From positions 1 through 16,091 of the forward strand of contig DPSD01000509.1 in assembly GCA_003538495.1 (NCBI GenBank): DNA of 16,091 nucleotides, given 5' to 3'. Shown piece by piece: positions 1 through 7,343 of the stretch (position 1 is its first letter; each line of letters starts with the position of its first letter). The notes under the pieces were generated by a model. That model saw only the letters and a program-made list of their open reading frames with translations. It made no database searches and was not told the origin of the DNA. The DNA is from Accumulibacter sp. Lineage in GTDB: Bacteria; Pseudomonadota; Gammaproteobacteria; Burkholderiales; Rhodocyclaceae. The translations under genes were made by a program, and so were the position numbers.

Positions 1-171
1 GTCAAGCCAGCCGGGCACGCTGTACAGGACCGCAGGCGGCGTCGGCGGACGCCGGGTCTGTTGGCGGGTCGCCGGGTCAGCGAGCGGGTTTGCCGGCCGC
101 GGGCTGTTGAAGTACAGTGGGCGCCCCCTGTGCGTCGCCCGCGGCGTCCGCAACGTCTTGCTGGCCTTGCC

Positions 172-1080
172 ATGTTCTGGAAACACTGGTCCTCCGAAAC
201 CCACGGCGTCGCCCTGGCGGTCGTGGCGGCTTTCGGCTTCTCGTTCAAGGCGATCTTCGTCAAGCTCGCCTATGCGGTCCCGCAGGCCGTGCCGGTCGAC
301 CCGGTCACCCTGCTGTCGCTACGGATGCTGTTTGCGCTGCCGTTCTTCCTGGCGATCGGCCTGCACGCCAGCCGCGCAGCGCCGCCGCTGTCGCGCCGCG
401 ACTGGTTGCAGCTCAGCGTCCTCGGGTTGCTGGGCTACTACGGTGCGAGTATCCTCGACTTCATCGGACTGGGCTATATCAGCGCTGGCCTCGAACGCCT
501 GATCCTGTTTACCTACCCGACCTTGACGGTGATGATCGGCGTGCTGTTCATGGGCAAGACGCTGCAGCGGCGCGAAATCGGAGCCTTGCTGTTGTCGTAT
601 GCCGGAATCGGCCTGGTCTTCTTCCACGACCTCGAGTTTTCCGGAGAAACGGCCACGGTGCTGGTCGGTTCGGCCTTCATCTTTGCCTCGTCCTTGTCCT
701 ACGCGCTGTATTTGGCGGGGAGCGGGCCGATGATCCAGCGGCTCGGTTCGGCCCGCTTCACGGCGCTGGCGATGCTCGTCTCGACGCTGGCCACCGAGCT
801 TCACTTCCTGGCCACGCAACCGTTGTCGACGCTGCGCCAGCCGCTGCCGATCTACGCTTACGGGGTGGCCATGGCACTGCTGTCCACGGTGCTGCCGGTG
901 TTCCTGCAGTCGGCGGCGATCCGTCGGATTGGCGCAGCCCGGTCGGTGATGATCGGAACGCTGGGGCCGATGCTGACCATCGCTTTCGCCTGGTGGCTGC
1001 TCGACGAGCCGCTGTCCTTGAGCCAGATGGTGGGTGCTGCGCTGGTCCTGGCCGGGGTGTGGCTGATCTCGCGACGCTGA
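172..1080 (+). CDS. EamA/DMT-family inner-membrane transporter
   Basis: This encodes a 302-residue, very hydrophobic protein with about ten membrane segments, the layout of the drug/metabolite transporter superfamily with two EamA repeats. Each repeat has the family pattern of an early helix rich in small residues and a closing helix. Near the end, LGPMLTIAFAWWLLDEPLS followed by a last helix and a short basic C-terminus is typical of the second EamA repeat. I place the start at the ATG at 172, which begins MFWKHW and leads straight into the first helix. The frame stays open upstream to a TTG at 61, but that stretch is arginine-rich, unlike the family, and looks like GC-driven openness. No strong Shine-Dalgarno sequence precedes 172, so the start is moderately sure. 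The substrate cannot be read from sequence; members of this family export amino acids, metabolites or drugs. Confidence 0.88.
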   Translation: MFWKHWSSETHGVALAVVAAFGFSFKAIFVKLAYAVPQAVPVDPVTLLSLRMLFALPFFLAIGLHASRAAPPLSRRDWLQLSVLGLLGYYGASILDFIGLGYISAGLERLILFTYPTLTVMIGVLFMGKTLQRREIGALLLSYAGIGLVFFHDLEFSGETATVLVGSAFIFASSLSYALYLAGSGPMIQRLGSARFTALAMLVSTLATELHFLATQPLSTLRQPLPIYAYGVAMALLSTVLPVFLQSAAIRRIGAARSVMIGTLGPMLTIAFAWWLLDEPLSLSQMVGAALVLAGVWLISRR

Positions 1081-1169
1081 GTCAGCACCGCCGCGGCGCC
1101 GGCTGCCCGGTGGTCAGGCCAGCGCGTGGGCGCAGGTGTGGAGTTTGCAGCGGGCGCACACGCGGCGGA

Positions 1170-2369
1170 TCAGCGAACGACGCAGTTTTCCTTCAGGAAG
1201 GCCAGCGCGCGGTCGAGCGCGGTATCGGACGGGTCTGACAGGGCGCTTTCGACTTCCGGGAACAGTTCGTCCCACAGCGCTTCCAGGTCTTGCTGCAGTT
1301 GGTAAGGTGCGAATGCCCGGATGAAGACCAGTACCGGCTGGCGCTGCAGGCCATCGGCCCGGACCTTGCGGATCACGTTTCTTGCGGCGACTTTGCTGAG
1401 TGCCGCCTTGGGCGGCGTATCGGTCGCCAGACAGAGAAAGATGGTCAGCAGCGAATTGTCGTCGATCTTCCCGCCAGTGATCTTCTGCCAGTCCGCCGAG
1501 ACGGCGGCGTCGAACTGGCTGGCATCCTCGGGACCGAAATCGCGCAAGTAGTACAGGGGCTCCAGCTCCGGGATCAGCCGGTTCATCGCCTGCGAGGGAT
1601 CGACGATTCTCGGCAGGTCCTCGCTTTCGACCTTTTTCAATTCGCGCCTGGCGACCGCCTGGTACGGCTCTGGCAGGGACTTGAAGGCCTCGGCGATGCG
1701 CTTCCGGCCCTTGCCCGGGATTCCCTTCTTGCGGAGGGTGGCAAGAATGTCCACGAACTCGGCGGCATTGGGTAGCGCAGCGGTCGTGCTGCCGCTCAGA
1801 TAAAGCAGCATGGCGGTGCGGATGAGTGATTCGACAGCGACCGTCGAAATCTCCGCTGCGGGCGTCCCGAGGCGTTCGGCAAACCACAGCGCGGCGGCTA
1901 TCGTCACCTGATGCGCTTGCCGCTGCTCGCGGGCCTGCCGGTACTCGGCGTGGCTCTTGAGCGACCAGTCGGCGAGAAACGACCTCTGCGACTGCCTGAC
2001 GAGGATTCCGAACGAGCTATCCTCGGGCATTGCCCAGAGACTCTTGATCAATTCCGAGCCGCCACGCGAATGCGACAGGAAGGTGTTGTCGCGCAGCGAT
2101 CGCGCCGCTCGTTCGAGATCGCCGGCGCTGCTTTCTTCGAGGAACAGGCTGGCCAGATTGACGATCCGGATGCGCGCTTCTTCGATATTCGGTCGCAGGT
2201 ACTGGGTGCCGAAATACTCGGCGATCTGCACCATTCCCTTCGCTCCGTCGTTGCGGATGCTGGTGATGCTGTCGTCGCCGAGCACGCCGCTGCGGACGCC
2301 GAGAGCGAGTGCTCTTTCGAAGAATGGCCGGTCGTCGAAAACGGCGATCTGGCGGCGGTCATCAGGCAT
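1170..2369 (-). CDS. uncharacterised 399-aa protein, last gene of the J-domain set
   Basis: I do not recognise this protein. It has 399 residues, no signal peptide, no membrane segment and no obvious catalytic motif. It is rich in predicted helix and charged residues, with long amphipathic stretches suggesting an all-helical soluble protein. The ATG at 2369 is the only early start; a weak AGGA lies about 13 bases upstream. It follows the 241-aa gene after 62 bases and is the fourth gene on the same strand after a J-domain protein, so it probably belongs to the same transcript. The codon pattern is strongly biased toward G/C at third positions, which supports coding. The reading frame stops at 1170 after ENCVVR, and a different frame immediately downstream encodes a cysteine-rich tail (see findings), so the annotated C-terminus may be a frameshift product. 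It is surely a gene; its function is unknown. Confidence 0.8.
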   Translation of the reverse strand: MPDDRRQIAVFDDRPFFERALALGVRSGVLGDDSITSIRNDGAKGMVQIAEYFGTQYLRPNIEEARIRIVNLASLFLEESSAGDLERAARSLRDNTFLSHSRGGSELIKSLWAMPEDSSFGILVRQSQRSFLADWSLKSHAEYRQAREQRQAHQVTIAAALWFAERLGTPAAEISTVAVESLIRTAMLLYLSGSTTAALPNAAEFVDILATLRKKGIPGKGRKRIAEAFKSLPEPYQAVARRELKKVESEDLPRIVDPSQAMNRLIPELEPLYYLRDFGPEDASQFDAAVSADWQKITGGKIDDNSLLTIFLCLATDTPPKAALSKVAARNVIRKVRADGLQRQPVLVFIRAFAPYQLQQDLEALWDELFPEVESALSDPSDTALDRALAFLKENCVVR

Positions 2370-2431
2370 CGGTGGAAGGCTGTCCTGCCGGAAAGGTCGG
2401 GTCGGGGCCGATGGGGGCAGCTGTCGGCGCT

Positions 2432-3157
2432 CTACAGCGCGGACTCTTCCTCTGGTTCCCCCGGGGGTCGCCGCTGTTCGTTGGCACGCCCCGCCGTTTC
2501 GGCCTCCTCGGGTTCCTCGTTCCGTGCTCGTGCCCGCAGGATCAGCAGCACGTCGCGGAAGATCTCCGGATGCTGGTAGCGGAGCGTCCAGGTCAGTTGC
2601 ATCCAGTCCTGATCGCTGACTTCGCTATGACTGAGGAATGGGCGATTGGCGTCGGGGTCGGCGAGTTCGTCCAGGCGCTCGTCGTCGCTCAGCTCGGCCG
2701 CCGCTTCGTCGCCGTCGTCGAAATAGCCGAAGGTGCCGGTGCGGAAGAAATACTCGACGATTTCGGCACGATCGCTCAGGTAATCGGCCAGCGTCTCGCA
2801 GCCGCCTTCAACTTCGCCGATCGCGTCGAGGAACTCGCCTGGATCGCTATCGGCGCGGAAGATGACCGCATTGATGGTCGACCGCAGGCGCTCGTGACTG
2901 GCGTCGCCGTAGCGCCGTTCGAGAACGATCGCCCGGGCAAACTGCTCCGGCAAGACCAGCAGGCTGACCACCGATTCCTTCGAGGAATCGAAGTCGCGGA
3001 GAACGGCCAACAGGTCCTTGGCCGCGAAATCGTCAAGGGCGATGACCAGTGCGCCGTCGCCGTCGCTGTCGACCAGCGATGTCAGGGCCGCTTCGGCGCC
3101 GACGATATCGCCGACGCTGATCAGTTTCTCTGCTTTCACCAGGACCGGATGGCTCAT
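2432..3157 (-). CDS. uncharacterised acidic 241-aa protein
   Basis: I do not recognise this protein. It is a 241-residue, acidic, soluble protein with no signal peptide or membrane segment. Residues 1-60 look like a helical alpha/beta region (MSHPVLVKAEKLISVGDIVG at the start). The middle contains a short region rich in aspartate and glutamate, and the last 30 residues are a low-complexity, Glu/Pro-rich tail that is probably disordered. The ATG start at 3157 overlaps the stop codon of the preceding 180-aa gene by one base (TGATG), a common arrangement for translational coupling, which fixes the start well. Its position in a run with a J-domain protein suggests it acts with the neighbouring proteins, but nothing in the sequence says how. 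Confidence 0.8.
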   Translation of the reverse strand: MSHPVLVKAEKLISVGDIVGAEAALTSLVDSDGDGALVIALDDFAAKDLLAVLRDFDSSKESVVSLLVLPEQFARAIVLERRYGDASHERLRSTINAVIFRADSDPGEFLDAIGEVEGGCETLADYLSDRAEIVEYFFRTGTFGYFDDGDEAAAELSDDERLDELADPDANRPFLSHSEVSDQDWMQLTWTLRYQHPEIFRDVLLILRARARNEEPEEAETAGRANEQRRPPGEPEEESAL

Positions 3158-3699
3158 CAGCTATCTCCAGAATAGCGGTCTTTGCGGTCGAATCCCTGTT
3201 CGGCAAGCCAGTCCGCGCCGGCTTCTTCGAGATCGACATCGGCGTCGGGATCCTCCTCGTCGAAGTCGTCGCGGGGCTGCCCCGGGCTCGGCTCGATGGA
3301 GGCGCTGGCGCGGCCGTGCAGGTACTCCAGACACGCCGTGACGACCAGGAAGCGCTCACCGTCAGGATCCTTGAGGACGATTTCCGCCAGTTCCGCGGCC
3401 CAGGGTTGCAGGTGAACGGTTTCCCGCAGCACTTCCCAGGGCGGCAGGTCTTCGGGTTCCTGTGCCAGCAGGTCACGCATCACCGCCGAGTTCGGGACCG
3501 AGAAGTCCATGCCGTCGTGGAAGGCGACGGCCACCATTTCCGGATTGCACGCGATCATCGGCAGCAGTTCGGGAAGCTGCTTGCGCTTCAGCCGCAGTCT
3601 TTTCGCCAGGACGTCGTGCCCCGCCGAGTCGGTCATCAGGTCGTCGAGTTCTGCCTCGTAGGCAGATTTCAGCTCTTCAAAGAATGGCGACAGCCTCAA
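3157..3699 (-). CDS. uncharacterised acidic 180-aa protein, TTG start
   Basis: I do not recognise this protein. It has 180 residues and is soluble. Its N-terminal half is helical and charged (LAKRLRLKRKQLPELLPMIA around residues 31-50). Its C-terminus is strongly acidic: residues 143-162 are mostly Asp and Glu. The start is a TTG at 3699 that overlaps the stop of the J-domain gene (TTGA). It is supported by a strong AAGGAG ending seven bases upstream; the next in-frame ATG (Met22) has no such support. The stop overlaps the next gene's ATG (TGATG). This tight packing means the three proteins are very likely made together in similar amounts. The function is unknown. The acidic tail could bind a basic partner or act as a solubility segment, but that is inference. 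Confidence 0.8.
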   Translation of the reverse strand: MRLSPFFEELKSAYEAELDDLMTDSAGHDVLAKRLRLKRKQLPELLPMIACNPEMVAVAFHDGMDFSVPNSAVMRDLLAQEPEDLPPWEVLRETVHLQPWAAELAEIVLKDPDGERFLVVTACLEYLHGRASASIEPSPGQPRDDFDEEDPDADVDLEEAGADWLAEQGFDRKDRYSGDS

Positions 3700-3974
3700 T
3701 GCAGTACTCCTTCCAGATAGTTGTTCCAGATCTCCCGAGCGGTCTCAAGCGGCTTCTCGAGCAGATTGCGGCGTCGATTTTCGTCATAGGCGTGCCGCCG
3801 ACTGGCGTCGGAAAGCGTTTCGTACGCTTCCTGCACGTCGCGAAAGCGGTCCGCGGCGTCCGGTGCGTCGTTTCGGTCCGGGTGAAGCTGCGCGGCTTTC
3901 TTGCGATAAGCCTGCTTCAGCTGCTCGCCGGAAGTATCGCTGGGCACGCCCAGCACTGCGTAATAGTCCTTCAT
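3696..3974 (-). CDS. minimal J-domain (DnaJ-like) co-chaperone
   Basis: This encodes a 92-residue protein that is almost nothing but a J domain. It begins MKDYYAVLGVPSD, has the basic helix II (QAYRKKAAQLHPDRN) with the HPD motif at residues 31-33, and helix III ending in YETLSDASRRHAYD around residue 64. There is no Gly/Phe linker, no zinc-finger region and no substrate-binding domain, so it is a type III J protein. The family role is to stimulate the ATPase of an Hsp70 such as DnaK; the client would be set by the short C-terminus (residues 70-92) or by a partner. The natural candidates for partners are the three proteins encoded downstream, the first of which overlaps this gene by four bases. 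An in-frame extension to 4214 exists but looks like GC-driven openness, and homologous J domains begin at this ATG. Confidence 0.92.
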   Translation of the reverse strand: MKDYYAVLGVPSDTSGEQLKQAYRKKAAQLHPDRNDAPDAADRFRDVQEAYETLSDASRRHAYDENRRRNLLEKPLETAREIWNNYLEGVLH

Positions 3975-4071
3975 GCGCCCTCTGCGGGTGGTCGGCGCGA
4001 GCCCTTGCAGGCGTGCCGGCTGCCCAGGCGCAAACGGCAAAGGTCGGCCAGCAGCGCCCGTTAACCGCGCA

Positions 4072-4077
4072 ATTCTA
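4072..4077 (-). promoter_or_regulatory. candidate -10 box for the J-domain operon
   Basis: On the minus strand the 185-base gap between the TfoX-domain gene and the J-domain gene contains GGGC-TAGAAT-TGC, with five of six matches to TATAAT. Transcription starting about seven bases on would leave a leader of roughly 90 bases before the ATG at 3974. I see no convincing -35 hexamer at 16-18 bases. The same box occurs in front of fbp in this window, which makes it more credible. Confidence 0.4.
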
Positions 4078-4159
4078 GCCCGGACGACGGGCGAGCGGGG
4101 AAGCCTTTGTCGGCCGACCGCAGCGACCCGTTGGCCAGAGCCGCCGCGGTCGGCGCGGC

Positions 4160-4510
4160 TTACTTTCCTGGCTTGCGATTGCGGGCTGCGGCGGCTAGCG
4201 CCGCGCGCGCCCACGGCTGCATCCCGGCCGGGCTTTCCATCGCGTCTTCGGGGACCGTCCAGTAGTTCATCGTTTCGCTGCGGCCATCCTTGTACTGCAC
4301 GCGGAAGGGTTCGCCGCCGACGGCGGCAAAGGTCGCCGCGCTCTGGGCGTCTGCCTTGAGGTAGAGAAGGTCCCTGGCAACGATCGCAAAGAAGAGGTCG
4401 TCGCAGTAGAAGCCCCAGCCGCCAAACATCGCCTTGACCCGCAGCGTGCCAAGCGGCGCGAACAGTTCGAGGGCATAGCGGACGATTACCGGTAGCTCGC
4501 GCGCAGCCAT
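4160..4510 (-). CDS. TfoX/Sxy N-terminal-domain protein
   Basis: This is a 116-residue protein made of a single TfoX N-terminal domain. The diagnostic stretch is VKAMFGGWGFYCDDLFFAIV at residues 23-42, followed by LYLKADAQSA and, later, a YWTVPEDAM segment. Full-length Sxy/TfoX of gammaproteobacteria adds a C-terminal domain and co-activates competence genes with CRP; this protein has only the first domain, and such stand-alone versions have no firmly established role. The ATG at 4510 is ten bases beyond the metF stop, so the gene is probably the last one of the SAH-riboswitch operon. Just after the stop, AGCCGC ... GCGGCT can form a short GC-rich hairpin, but there is no U-tract. The family call is secure; involvement in DNA uptake is not. 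Confidence 0.88.
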   Translation of the reverse strand: MAARELPVIVRYALELFAPLGTLRVKAMFGGWGFYCDDLFFAIVARDLLYLKADAQSAATFAAVGGEPFRVQYKDGRSETMNYWTVPEDAMESPAGMQPWARAALAAAARNRKPGK

Positions 4511-4520
4511 GGTCAGCGGC

Positions 4521-5360
4521 TCATGACAGTCGGAGTCGCTGCCAGAGCGTGCTGGTCAGTGCGTCCTGGTTGAGCGTGTAGAAATGCAGCCCAGGCGCTC
4601 CGCTGGCCAGCAAGCGTTCGCACAGTCCGGTCACCACGTCGAGCCCGAAAGCGCGGATCGATGCGCTATCGTCGGCGTAGCTTTCCAGCCGTTTCCGGAT
4701 CCAGCGCGGTATTTCCGCGCCGCAGTTGTCCGAGAAGCGGGCCAGGCTGCTGTAGCTGCTGATTGGCATGATCCCCGGCACGATCGGCACGTCGATGCCG
4801 ATCGTCTGGCACTGGTCGACGAAGTGCGCGTAGGCGTCGAAGTTGTAGAAATACTGCGTGATCGCCGAATTGGCGCCGGCGTCGAGCTTGCGCTTGAATG
4901 CCAGCAGGTCGTCCTGCGGGCTTCTGGCTTGCGGGTGGTATTCCGGGTAGGCGGCGACTTCGATGGTGAACCAGTCACCGGTCTCGGTGCGGATGAACTC
5001 GACCAGTTCGTTGGCGTAACGAAACGCCCCGGGTCTGGCCATCCCCGACGGCAGGTCGCCGCGCAGCGCAACCAGATGCCGGATTCCCTGCGCCCGATAC
5101 TGTTCGAGGATGCTGCGGATGCTGTCGCGTGTCGACCCGATGCACGACAGGTGTGGTGCCGCCTGATGACCTTCGCGCTGGATCTCGAGCACGGTTTCGA
5201 GCGTGCGGTCGCGCGTCGAACCTCCGGCACCAAAGGTGACCGAGAAGAACCGCGGTTTGAGCAGTGCCATGCGCGCACGCGCGGCGCGTAGCTTTTCCGA
5301 GCCCTCGGGGGTCTGCGGTGGAAACAGTTCGAGACTGAAGGTAGGAATGTGGTCTGTCAT
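4521..5360 (-). CDS. metF: methylenetetrahydrofolate reductase
   Basis: MetF reduces 5,10-methylene-THF to 5-methyl-THF with an FAD cofactor, supplying the methyl group used to regenerate methionine from homocysteine. The 279-residue length fits the bacterial enzyme, which lacks the eukaryotic regulatory domain. The N-terminus has LELFPPQTPEG, whose Glu (residue 11) matches the catalytic Glu28 of E. coli MetF. GAGGSTRDRT follows near residue 45, ALRGDLP near residue 99 carries the aspartate that contacts the flavin/folate, and ITQYFYN and PGIMPI are the usual later strands of the TIM barrel. A GTG at 5363 directly precedes the ATG at 5360 and is an alternative start adding one residue; no strong Shine-Dalgarno sequence is visible. 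The gene lies seven bases after the holin-like gene and shares a transcript with ahcY, so it is likely under the SAH riboswitch. Confidence 0.96.
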   Translation of the reverse strand: MTDHIPTFSLELFPPQTPEGSEKLRAARARMALLKPRFFSVTFGAGGSTRDRTLETVLEIQREGHQAAPHLSCIGSTRDSIRSILEQYRAQGIRHLVALRGDLPSGMARPGAFRYANELVEFIRTETGDWFTIEVAAYPEYHPQARSPQDDLLAFKRKLDAGANSAITQYFYNFDAYAHFVDQCQTIGIDVPIVPGIMPISSYSSLARFSDNCGAEIPRWIRKRLESYADDSASIRAFGLDVVTGLCERLLASGAPGLHFYTLNQDALTSTLWQRLRLS

Positions 5361-5367
5361 CACGAGG

Positions 5368-5724
5368 CTATCTGTGGCCTTCCCGCCCGGCGAACAGCGA
5401 GGAAAGGATCGACGAGAAAATACTGTACAGCATGGCGCCGAAGACCCCCGGCCAGAAGCCGCTGACGACGAAGCCTTCGAGCAGCGAACCCGCCAGCCAG
5501 AACATCAGGCCGTTGAGGACGAAGAGGAAGAGTCCGAGCGTCAGCAGCGTGACCGGCAAGGTCAGCAGCACCAGCAGGGGACGCAGGACGGCGTTCACCA
5601 GCCCCAGCACCAGCGCCGCGGCCATCGCCGCCGCGAACGAAGCCACCGCTATCGATGATGGCATCAGGTAGGCGACGGCGAGTAGCGCACAGGCGTTGAG
5701 CAGCCAGTGCACGATCAGCCGCAT
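5368..5724 (-). CDS. holin-4-superfamily small membrane protein
   Basis: This 118-residue protein is almost entirely hydrophobic, with about four membrane segments (roughly residues 4-20, 26-44, 50-78 and 86-108). Its signature is NAVLRPLLVLLTLPVTLLTL in the middle followed by FVLNGLMFWLAG, the pattern of the family annotated as phage holin family 4 (PF04020). The holin label comes from topology, not from a proven role in lysis; these genes are chromosomal in many bacteria and no phage gene is nearby. I chose the ATG at 5724 over a GTG three bases upstream because the GGGGG of the leader is better spaced from it. It sits between ahcY and metF, a position I believe is conserved in betaproteobacteria, which hints at a link to the methyl cycle, perhaps in the membrane. 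That link is inference. Confidence 0.88.
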   Translation of the reverse strand: MRLIVHWLLNACALLAVAYLMPSSIAVASFAAAMAAALVLGLVNAVLRPLLVLLTLPVTLLTLGLFLFVLNGLMFWLAGSLLEGFVVSGFWPGVFGAMLYSIFSSILSSLFAGREGHR

Positions 5725-5748
5725 CACGATTCCCCCGCGGGTGCTCGA

Positions 5749-7161
5749 TCAGTAGCGATAGTGGTCCGGCTTGTAGGGACCGTCCTTGGGAACGCCGATG
5801 TAGGCAGCCTGCGCCTCGGAGAGCTCGCTGAGCTGTGCGTTGAGCTTCCTGAGTTGCAGGCGGGCAACCTTTTCGTCGAGATGCTTGGGCAGCGTGTAGA
5901 CGCCGATCGGGTAGTCGGCGGTGCGCGTGAACAGCTCGATCTGGGCGATCGTCTGGTTGGCGAACGACGAACTCATCACGTAGGACGGGTGCCCGGTGCC
6001 GCAGCCCAGGTTGACCAGGCGACCCTTGGCCAGCAGGATGATCCGCTTGCCGTCGGGAAAGATCACATGGTCGACCTGTGGCTTGATCTCTTCCCACTGG
6101 TAGCCCTCGATCGCGGCGACGTCGATTTCATTGTCGAAGTGGCCGATGTTGCAGACGATCGCCTGATCCTTCATCTTCGCCATGTGGCCATGGTCGATCA
6201 CATGATAGTTGCCGGTGCAGGTGACGAAGATGTCGGCCTTGTCGGCGGCGTAGTCCATGGTCACCACGCGGTAGCCCTCCATCGCTGCCTGCAGTGCGCA
6301 GATCGGGTCGACTTCGGTGACCCAGACCTGCGCCGAGAGCGCGCGCATGGCTTGCGCCGAACCCTTGCCGACGTCGCCGTAGCCGGCGATCAGGGCGACC
6401 TTGCCGGCGATCATCACGTCGGTGGCGCGCTTGATGCCGTCGACCAGCGACTCGCGACAGCCGTACAGGTTGTCGAACTTGGACTTGGTCACCGAGTCGT
6501 TCACGTTGATCGCCGGGAACCTGAGATCGCCCCGGGCGTGCATCTGATAGAGGCGATGGACGCCGGTAGTGGTTTCCTCGGTGACGCCCTTGATCGCCGC
6601 CAGGCGCGCCGAGTACCAGCCGGGATCGCTGGCCAGCTTGGCCGTGATCGCGGCGAACAGGATGGTTTCCTCTTCCGAGGTCGGCTTGGCAAGCACCGAC
6701 GGGTCATTTTCGGCTTTGGCGCCAAGGTGCAGCAGCAGCGTCGCGTCACCGCCATCGTCGAGGATCATGTTGCTGAAGCCGCCGTCCGGCCAATCGAAAA
6801 TGCGGTGCGTGTAGTCCCAGTACTCCGCCAGCGACTCGCCCTTGACGGCGAAGACCGGCGTGCCCGACGCGGCAATCGCGGCGGCGGCGTGGTCCTGGGT
6901 CGAAAAAATGTTGCACGACGCCCAGCGTACCTCGGCGCCGAGGGCGGTCAGCGTCTCGATCAGTACGGCAGTCTGGATGGTCATGTGCAGCGAGCCGGTG
7001 ATGCGCGCTCCCTGCAGCGCCCGGGCGGCAGCGAATTCCTCGCGAATCGCCATCAGGCCAGGCATCTCGGTTTCGGCGATGCGGATTTCCTTGCGGCCCC
7101 AGTCGGCGAGGCCGAGGTCGGCAATTACGTAGTCTTGCGTTTGGCGAACAGTATCCAGCAC
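5749..7161 (-). CDS. ahcY: S-adenosylhomocysteine hydrolase
   Basis: AhcY splits S-adenosylhomocysteine into adenosine and homocysteine using a bound NAD, removing the inhibitory product of methyltransferases. The 470-residue protein has the substrate-domain segment [12 protein letters not shown] near residues 56-67, the NAD-binding loop GYGDVGKG at 260-267, GHFDNEID near 340, [10 protein letters not shown] at 391-400, and the family's fixed C-terminus KPDHYRY, which reaches into the neighbouring subunit. It also carries the insertion around residues 150-190 found in many bacterial enzymes. I place the start at the GTG at 7161, preceded by AAGGAG six bases upstream and giving the expected N-terminus [15 protein letters not shown]. 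The open frame extends to 7239, but that part runs through the riboswitch expression platform and is not protein-like. The gene heads an operon with the holin-like gene, metF and probably the TfoX-domain gene. Confidence 0.98.
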   Translation of the reverse strand: MLDTVRQTQDYVIADLGLADWGRKEIRIAETEMPGLMAIREEFAAARALQGARITGSLHMTIQTAVLIETLTALGAEVRWASCNIFSTQDHAAAAIAASGTPVFAVKGESLAEYWDYTHRIFDWPDGGFSNMILDDGGDATLLLHLGAKAENDPSVLAKPTSEEETILFAAITAKLASDPGWYSARLAAIKGVTEETTTGVHRLYQMHARGDLRFPAINVNDSVTKSKFDNLYGCRESLVDGIKRATDVMIAGKVALIAGYGDVGKGSAQAMRALSAQVWVTEVDPICALQAAMEGYRVVTMDYAADKADIFVTCTGNYHVIDHGHMAKMKDQAIVCNIGHFDNEIDVAAIEGYQWEEIKPQVDHVIFPDGKRIILLAKGRLVNLGCGTGHPSYVMSSSFANQTIAQIELFTRTADYPIGVYTLPKHLDEKVARLQLRKLNAQLSELSEAQAAYIGVPKDGPYKPDHYRY

Positions 7162-7213
7162 GGCAGGCTCCTTGAGAACTCTGTGCGGGATGGAAAGCGG
7201 TGTGTGCCTGCCG
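7161..7213 (-). promoter_or_regulatory. possible ribosome-site sequestering stem of ahcY
   Basis: On the minus strand the eight bases CGGCAGGC (7213-7206) are a perfect complement of GCCTGCCG (7168-7161), which lies between the AAGGAG Shine-Dalgarno sequence (7173-7168) and the first base of the GTG start. Pairing would hide the start codon and put the ribosome site in a 37-base loop. Part of the upstream strand can instead pair within a small hairpin, GCTGAA-GTCC-TTCGGC. This looks like the expression platform of the riboswitch. It is seen only as sequence complementarity. Confidence 0.5.
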
Positions 7214-7265
7214 AAGGACTTCAGCCTGAGCCCACCCATCTTCCCATGCCCGGCATGGGTTGGTT

Positions 7266-7334
7266 GGATGAGCGCCGTTTGAGAAATCCGAGCCTGAAAC
7301 TGTCGAACGACAGCCCTGCAGCGCCCCTCGGATT
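7266..7334 (-). promoter_or_regulatory. SAH riboswitch (ahcY leader)
   Basis: Read on the minus strand, this matches the S-adenosylhomocysteine riboswitch family in both sequence and fold. Stem P1 is eight perfect pairs, AATCCGAG (7334-7327) with CTCGGATT (7292-7285). The conserved GGGCGCTGC follows the first strand. A second stem, CTGTC-GTTC-GACAG, lies at 7313-7300. The conserved core CAGGCTCGG precedes the second P1 strand. The 3' segment AACGGCGCTCA supplies GCGCTC (7275-7270), which pairs with GGGCGC (7326-7321) as the pseudoknot, with one G-U pair. The family is a genetic ON switch that binds SAH and rejects SAM, and it is usually found before ahcY, metF or metH. Here it would raise ahcY and metF expression when SAH builds up. 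Confidence 0.93.
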
Positions 7335-7343
7335 GAGCGTCGG

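Noticed and set aside
1..171. Open frames on both strands before the transporter, including a minus-strand frame that runs off the left edge and contains LYSVPGWLD.
   Set aside because: High GC keeps nearly all frames open here. The minus-strand frame has no ATG or ribosome site and its N-terminal part is arginine/proline-rich, so a divergent gene cannot be supported without the sequence to the left.
1114..1887. A 257-codon minus-strand frame overlapping the 399-aa gene.
   Set aside because: Its translation is Arg/Gly/Pro-rich and it is a shadow of the better frame. Only its last 18 codons look coding, which is reported as a possible frameshifted tail.
4109..4118. GTCGGCCGAC, a ten-base palindrome in the gap between the TfoX-domain and J-domain genes.
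   Set aside because: In GC-rich DNA such short palindromes are common, and it is upstream of the likely promoter with no repeat elsewhere in the gap.
5368..5724. The holin-like gene as a sign of prophage.
   Set aside because: No other phage gene, integrase or attachment repeat is nearby, and it sits inside a metabolic operon. The name reflects membrane topology only.
7244..7260. CCCATGCC-C-GGCATGGG inverted repeat downstream of the SAH aptamer, considered as an intrinsic terminator.
   Set aside because: There is no U-tract after it on the minus strand and the family is generally a translational ON switch when it carries a ribosome-site complement. It may be a spacer hairpin of the expression platform.
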